Positions 57,121 to 64,000 of a DNA stretch of 64,000 nt are shown here, piece after piece; positions within the stretch are counted from its first letter, which is position 1; every line of letters begins with the position of its first letter. The notes beneath the pieces were generated by a model that made no database searches, had not been told where the DNA came from, and saw nothing but the letters and a program-made list of their open reading frames with translations. The stretch is taken from assembly GCF_037975245.1 (NCBI RefSeq), contig NC_092583.1, forward strand, positions 16,392,764 to 16,456,763, in the 5' to 3' direction. Source of the stretch: Apostichopus japonicus (lineage: Eukaryota > Echinodermata > Holothuroidea > Aspidochirotida > Stichopodidae). A program made the position numbers and the translations under genes.

Positions 57121-60100
57121 GTTTCTCAAAAGTGGTACTAGTAGAGATGTTGTAGAGATAACGGGGATTTTTGTCAAATTCACCATACCATGCGTATTAT
57201 TATCCAGCTATCCTGATCACGGAATGACATTGTACTCTCTACATGCTAAAACCTTGTATTAGACTTGGATATATGTAATACTAATATTAACAATGATAAA
57301 ATAAGATCATAATTTTTCACATTGTCTTAGTTTTTAATGTTTTCTCATTTAACTTTTGATTCGACGTAACAGCGACTGAGGCATATTGATGCAGTATATT
57401 TCCCAACAGTTGTTCTCATGGCATGGGAGGTTAGTTTATGGCAAAATTATCGTATCCTTACACAATGAACAAATATCATTAGGCAAATATGGCTATACAG
57501 GTAACAACGTTTAAACCCCATTATGCATTTAATCTCGACGTTCTAAACAATCTTCTTTTCAGTACTATTGTATAGTTCATAATCACACAATTACGACGAT
57601 TTCAGTTTTGGCCAAAATTTTGGCAAAGTCGCATAAATCGAACTAATGAAAAATTGAAAACAAAGATATCCCGGGTTTGTTTTTAATGTTTTGGTTGCGA
57701 TGAAAACATTAATCGGAAACTCTGGGGTAAAGAATATCCACAACGTGATTTTATAGCAAAATAATATTTGCAGAGGTTTGGATTAATGAGTACCATGTGA
57801 AAATACACAAGGGTATACTCACAGATGGATTCTTGAGGGGTTTAGGTTTATGGAAGTACTGCGTTTGTGTAAATATCGTGTTTATTAATTTGATCGAAGT
57901 TCGCGCAGAGTGGAATGACCTTTGCGATTCAATAGTCATCGGTAAACGGGGACATTCAAATGTGATCAACATAAAAACAAAGTCACCGCGTCCCAGGCAC
58001 GGAAAAATCTTGAAGAACGGAAGTGAGGGAGAGGGAACATGTCCTGGCTGTAACTTTAGCCGTATAGAAAAATGTCACTGCTAACATAAATGCGCGAACC
58101 CCTTCGTGTAGTTTTGAAAGTGGCTTCAGAATAGGAATTGGAAAGTTGTCATATTTCGAAAAAACAGTTTCTATATCTGCTGAAACAACACCGATAGTCA
58201 AACGTAAGAACGTCCGTAAGATGGACCGGGGGTGTGTGGGAGGGGCTGGTGTCAAGGGAACATTTGCCCAATCACCTGGCAAATCGAGGTAACGTAACTA
58301 AAAGGAATAACAATTTTTGCTCTTTCGTAAAAAAAGAGGTTAATTTGTTTGGGTTGTAAACCGGTTAACCAGTTTTATCTTCAGACAGATAAGTGTTTTT
58401 TGAAATCCCGTTTGCTCCGCCTCCCCGCCGGATGCCCATGGCCAGCCGCTCAATCAACAGCAAAGCCAAGATACTTCTTGGGCGGCTTGAGCGGGCGGAA
58501 CAAACTTTTAGCACTTCTTCCCCTTTGGTACTCCCCTACCATCCCTCTAAAATACTTCCCTCGCTTACCCCAACCCCTTCCTCACACCCATCCCTTCCCG
58601 CGCGTACTCTCGATACAGTGTTTCCATGCAGTTACTTGAGTTGTGTTACTACACAGGACCTGTAGACAAAGTATAATAATGTAGACTAAAGTCACACGTA
58701 GTCATGTCGCGACGAGACCTAACATGGGCGAGAAAACCTATCCACATCTTTAGTTTATAAGCAAACGAGATCATGACAAATACTGTAAAAAAAATATATA
58801 TCATGATCGTAGATGAAATTCCCTTGACTGGCCTCAAGGAAGTTAACACATAAGAACCTGTTGTAATGTCAAGCAGCCAATCATACCGACATACTACTGG
58901 TAAGTGTTAGGACGTGCTTATCAACTCTTTATCGAGTCTAAACTGGGTGACCATACTAGCAATTTCCGGCTATACTATGATATTCTTGAGCAGGTTTTGT
59001 TCATTTATAAATGCTATCGAACAACAGTACGTGTCTGGGAGATACAGCAAAATACTCTGATACTCTACAAAGTCGGATATGAGTTACAACTCGCACCGAT
59101 AACGGATTCAACCGACAGAGAATACACGTCACGTTTTGGGAAACTCTTGAGAGATGAATGAATTATGACGTCATATAAACCTCACTTTAGTTTAAGCGAT
59201 CAAGGTCAGTCATTATTCCGGAAATTACACATTGCGTACGTGGAAACCGTGCAGCCGATGCGGGCCTCTAAGATACCAAACAATTGCTATATGACTTGAC
59301 TAATTTGTTATCCGAAGGATATTAATTATAATATTCTGTCTTGTTTAAATATTAATATCATGTTTTGTTTTGGCAAGTATTTACAACGCGGACTACATTG
59401 TTTCTGTTATTGATTTAGATTACAGCCGGAGGGGGAGGAGCTTGGCGGAGGGATGAGGTCAAGGTAATAGTGTCGTACTACCGCTTTTATCGTATTTTCG
59501 TAAGATCATGTTTATATAGCCTTTGTTTAAAAAGCTGCCTTTGGGTTTGGTTGTGAGTTGGCGATATTCCGGCCACGACACGCCATATAGCATCACAAAA
59601 TGATGCCTCTAGCTGGATACAATCTCATATTGTTACGGTACGCATATATGGTTATCAATAGGCCGCAAATGGGCCATACCTAACCCGCGGAAAGGTTTCA
59701 ATCCGGCCACCGAAAACTGAAGAATCCAGTGCACTCGGGTCGGGTATATGCGGTCCTTAAGGTCTTAAGCTTGAACACCCTACCGGTAAAACAACTTTCC
59801 TAAATCAAGAATTAGTGACGGTTTTGATCCTCACTGACCCATTACTCCAACCAATAATTCTTTCTGACGATCGTAGGAAAAAAGTCTCTATAGCTCCAAT
59901 TCAGGTGAGAATCCTGTGTAACTGACTTTTTGAACTTACCATGTTTTCTTATATTTTATAGTATTGATAATATAATATATAATATTACCCAACAGGTGCT
60001 AATAACATCGACATATATGCGAAAAGTCAGAAATTAATTTTCACTCAAAATCTCCTGTGTGTCATAAAGTTTCATAAACACACCGCATGAATAATGACTA

Positions 60101-60410
60101 CCGTCGGTAAAATGGAGATACGTTTATACATGAAAAGCTGCCAAACTATGGCTAGAAAATCAATCACCTACTTCCAGTTGCCATCAATAGGTTGTTTTAC
60201 AAATGTCCAGTGAGCTGTTCAATATATTAAGCAGCTGGTTTATAACGTAACGTAAAACTATATTGTAGATAAATGTGATACAGGTCAGCTATTTCTGCAT
60301 GGGAAATGAAGTGATTTCATAATTATACCAGCAAAAGTATAAACCGGATACGGTGCTGTGCTACAGTACTATATATATATATAGGAATAACGGAAAAACT
60401 GTCAAACTGT

Positions 60411-60445
<35 letters not shown>

Positions 60446-60630
60446 GAAACTAAGAATAAGTTTAAAACCTGCCAATTCCATATTGTATAAAATTCCAGAC
60501 GGTCATATACTCCCTTTCTTAAACTAAATAACCTATAAAATATTTTGTACCGATGGTGAAATTTACTTGTGAATCAAGCTTTCAGTTCATGTATTTTTTT
60601 TTACTATGTATTTATCCATGTGAACCTGTG
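57121..60630. other. Unannotated DNA, no gene recognised
   Basis: The longest open frames (for instance 58904-59161 plus, 85 codons) resemble nothing I know and have no splice or domain support. AT microsatellites lie at 60370-60382 and 60412-60437. Confidence 0.4.
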
Positions 60631-60640
60631 AAGTAAGTGT

Positions 60641-60690
60641 GGTATATAAAGCATATCTGGCAGTTCAGCGGGACTAAGGTCTAGCAACCT
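60641..60690 (+). promoter_or_regulatory. Possible TATA core promoter
   Basis: GGTATATAAAGC is followed about 25-30 bp later by GGCAGTTCAGCGGG, where an initiator would lie. A possible leader exon ends at a donor-like AAG-GTTAGT near 61007. No coding exon was found before the window ends, so this is only a candidate. Confidence 0.25.
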
Positions 60691-61009
60691 CGTGACTCGT
60701 GGGTCTGGTCACATATGAAAGCAATCGCTCCACCAAAATATTGGTTTGTGAAAGAAAGCCAAAGCGAATTGGGGACGTATAAAACTTATGGACGAAGTGT
60801 AAGGTGAGTTATTCGCTTGGAACTGAAGGAAAGGGGGTGATACTACTGTAAACATTCAAGAGAGTTCGGATACTTTCGTTTTTTCGTTCGGATCAGCATA
60901 TTAAGTTATTCTTCTTGAGAAGCACGATATACAACGAGCGGACGCAGAGGAAACAGACCGGTATATAGTGATTTATCTTTCAAAGCAATTAACAACTACA
61001 AGTCAAGGT

Positions 61010-63510
61010 TAGTTTTTCTTTTTAAGTTAATAACGATATAACTTACATTTCTATTAATTTTTAAAGTTTTAGTTCTTATTTTAATATTCACTTTTATTAC
61101 TCTTTGTCATACTTTATCATATCATATACAGGATAAAGTTATTATTTATGTACTATTAAATTTAATATTTTCTTAGGTGGAAACACGGCGGTGGACGTGT
61201 ATCTGTAGGTTGAAGTGTGGTGGCGTGGGTGGGTTACCAGTACGGAGTGGGGAGGGGGAGGGGGTTATACTGTTAATACGTTTCAGCTTAGCTAAAGATG
61301 TATGAAAAAAATCATGAATTCTAAAGAGAAAGGAAAAGAAAGAGTAAAAAGATGGAAAAGTATTACTGAAGAATAATTAGGAACAAAGTGCATTTTAATA
61401 GTTATTATAATTTCTAAGAACTCTCTCGCAGAATTATTATTCACTTGTCTTGTCTTTTCAAGGTTTTTCACTGTTCTGGATTTTCTTTCATTACAATTTC
61501 CATTATTATATATAGCTTATCTTTAAGCGAACGGTAATAAGGAGGAGCACCGAGATTATAAAACGAAACTTTTGTAGAAATCCTTCTATAGTTAAGAAAC
61601 AGAATTTTACGGCGACATCTTAAATGAGCTTAATTGGGGAAGAATTTTGTAAAATTTCAATATTAATGGGTACAAACATTCCATGACAATGCATTTGTCG
61701 AATATGTTGAGAAAAGAGCGTTATGAACGTGATTTGTACATTTATTGAAAGGAACAAAGTCTGAGTGGTGGAATCGTTCAACATTTTCTTGTTGATGTTG
61801 ATGAAATGTGTTGAAACAGCCGTTACAACTTTGTAAAAAGTCTACAAGGAATTTTACTCAAAGGCGGCCTATCGAATGACTTTATTCGGGGAGGGAGCAC
61901 GTGGTTGCGCGGCTGGTGGCCTATACGTTTTATTCCAGTTTTTTTAAACACGTATCCATGATTTGACATGATATGGGGCATGAGGATACAATGGATAATA
62001 GACAACACGGTTAATTATGAAAACAGAAGAAATTGTTAAAGGAAAATGCTCCCTGTCCTTGTAGAAGGCCGATATAAAGAGAGCATATGAATTGAAAGGA
62101 GACAAATGAAATAAAGGGGTAACAAGCTAATGCAAACAAACAGTGTACTTAGGGTGATGTGTACAAGCTTTAGCGGCGGGCAGGGGTGGGGGGATAGAGG
62201 AGCTGGGATGTGGGACAATTTGTTATTTAGTTCGTGAAATAGTGCATTTCTTCTAAGAACTTTGAATTCTTCAAAATTTCGATGTTGTTGAGGAGAGCAA
62301 TTATACGGAGCCGCACCTCTACATGTTGCCAATTGAAGTTTTTTATGTTGAAGTTGAAGTTGCCAATTGAAGTTTTTTATGTTTCTAAACAATTTGGGGG
62401 TTTTTTGGTTAAATATTTAGATCCAGAAAGCAAACATGATACTCCACTATCATGATTTACGTAAAAGAAGAGGAACTATTTCCATCAATTACACACACTG
62501 TGTACCGGTGGTCCTGATCTTAACCGGAAGCGGGAGTGGTAAGGGTGGAGACATATAGGAATAGGTTCTTACCACTAACTTAAATTTTAAGCCACCTACA
62601 CCCTGTGTGCATGTTTACCGTTGTATCATACTATATACGAGAGTACTTTTCTATCAATAAATCAACCTGATTTGTCTGTAAAGTTACCAGTCCTTGGATA
62701 TTTTTTTAATTTTGGTTGATGAAATTAGACTTTCGGGGATATGAGGGGGGGGGGGGGTTGGATGGGTTGTGGAGGAGCGTATTGGACTATTAATTGATGC
62801 TGGCACACCAGCGTATGTACAAGGCTCAAGTAGTCGTGTTTTGTTGTAACTCAGTTATATATAAGCTTCGTTCCATTAAACTGTGTGTATGAGATAGGAA
62901 ACCTCTCCAATGTTAATTAGTATATGGGGAGCAAATATACCATCTGAATAATTTAACGTTGTGCCAATATTTATAAATCATGTCACAGAAACGTGTCATC
63001 ATACATCTATCCATGCAACTTATATGGAAAGTATATGATCCATATTGAAATGACAATATTTTATTTATTATATCATGTATGGGGGTCACATTGTCTATAA
63101 TGTAACACTAACTAACTAACGAACTTTATACTGATCCGATGCATTGGTGTGCACAAAATATCAAAGATGTGGGGGGGGGGGTGGGCAAATTCTAAATTTC
63201 TCCAAGAGATTTAAGTATGGGCTGAACCTATATACGTATGGACCAGACGCGAATAAGGGATTTTATACAGAAAGGATAAAGCAATCGTAGTGGTCAGGGG
63301 GACAGGGGGTAGGTACTTAAAAATTGTGACGTTAATGATGCATTCTGAGAAATATTTAGATTACAAATTTGGCCTATAATTAGCGCTAATAGCGTGGTTG
63401 TGTTGATACATGATTTTTGTGCGTATGGTTGCAGAGGTGAGTATAGCAGTGGTCTAATTCTTTTCCAGCTAAATATAAAAATTACTCCAACTGACGCATT
63501 TACCTCCGAC
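61010..63510. other. Unannotated DNA, right flank
   Basis: A short tandem piece (GCCAATTGAAGTTTTTTATG twice) lies at about 62329-62381, with G runs at 62747-62758 and 63171-63181. No gene was recognised. Confidence 0.4.
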
Positions 63511-63513
63511 TGA

Positions 63514-64000
63514 CGTTGGACGGTGGTGGCCATGCACCCCTTCCCCTAAAAACACAACGATGGACGGTGGTGGCCATGCACCCCTCCCCCTCAAAACACA
63601 ACGATGGACGGTGGTGGCCATGCACCCCTTCCCCTCAAAACACAACGATGGACGGTGGTGGCCATGCACCCCTTCCCCTCAAAACACAACGATAGACGGT
63701 GGTGGCCATGCACCCCTCCCCCTCAAAACACAACGATAGACGGTGGTGGCCATGCACCCCTTCCCCTCAAAACACAACGATGGACGGTGGTGGCCATGCA
63801 CCCCTACCCCTCAAAACACAACGACAGACGGTGGTGGCCATGCACCCCTGCTCCTAAAAACACAACGATGGACGGTGGTGGCCATGCACCCCTTCCCCTC
63901 AAAACACAACGATGGACGGAGGTGGCCATGCACCCCCACCCCTCAAAACACAACGATGGACGGTGGTGGCCATGCACCCCTCCCCCTCAAAACACAACGA
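63514..64000 (+). repeat. 44-bp tandem repeat, about 11 copies, open at window edge
   Basis: Units of GATGGACGGTGGTGGCCATG plus CACCCCTTCCCCTCAAAACA and CAAC follow each other with a few substitutions. The period is not a multiple of three, so any open frame through it is incidental. Confidence 0.95.

Noticed and set aside
58904-59161. 85-codon open frame as a possible small gene
   Set aside because: No recognisable motif, no splice or promoter support; left as unannotated.
63469-63669. Reverse-strand open frame reading repeated HGHH/CVLRG-type peptide
   Set aside because: It is the 44-bp tandem array read through; 44 is not divisible by three, so the peptide changes frame each unit.

Overview
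The window is AT-rich animal nuclear DNA. Small exons with GT-AG borders, long introns and many dispersed repeats rule out a bacterial or viral source. The two genes and the repeat types (tRNA-derived SINEs, hAT-like and TTAA-flanked miniature transposons, a Penelope-type hammerhead-like motif) fit a marine invertebrate deuterostome. An echinoderm such as a sea cucumber is my best guess, but the species is an inference.

Left half (about 1.1-33.3 kb, minus strand): the 5' part of an LDL-receptor-related protein gene whose layout matches the N-terminus of LRP1/LRP1B. I reconstructed 18 exons by hand, and every intron phase agrees. They encode about 898 residues: signal peptide, three LDL-receptor class A repeats, an EGF, a calcium-binding EGF, a six-bladed propeller, an EGF, a second propeller, an EGF and the first LDLa of the next cluster. 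The rest of the gene, including the transmembrane segment and tail, lies beyond the left edge. Intron 1 is about 11 kb.

Middle (about 33.3-39.7 kb): the region between the two genes, which are transcribed away from each other. It holds no convincing gene, and it carries a hAT-like miniature transposon with an exact 8-bp target duplication about 260 bp before the next start codon.

Right centre (39.7-52.3 kb, plus strand): a complete DNAJC7 (TPR2) co-chaperone gene of 13 coding exons, giving 482 or 485 residues with nine TPRs and a C-terminal J domain with an intact HPD. Its introns contain two local duplications that copy exon ends with their splice donors, and a LINE reverse-transcriptase C-terminal remnant lying in frame behind exon 12.

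Right end (52.3-64 kb): no recognised coding gene. It has AT-rich unique sequence, a possible TATA promoter near 60.64 kb and a 44-bp tandem array that runs off the edge.

No new multi-gene system was found. The points most worth checking are the hammerhead-like motif, the splice-site-copying repeats, the LINE tail fused to the J-domain reading frame, a decayed duplicate of an LRP exon, and a four-copy TTAA transposon family.
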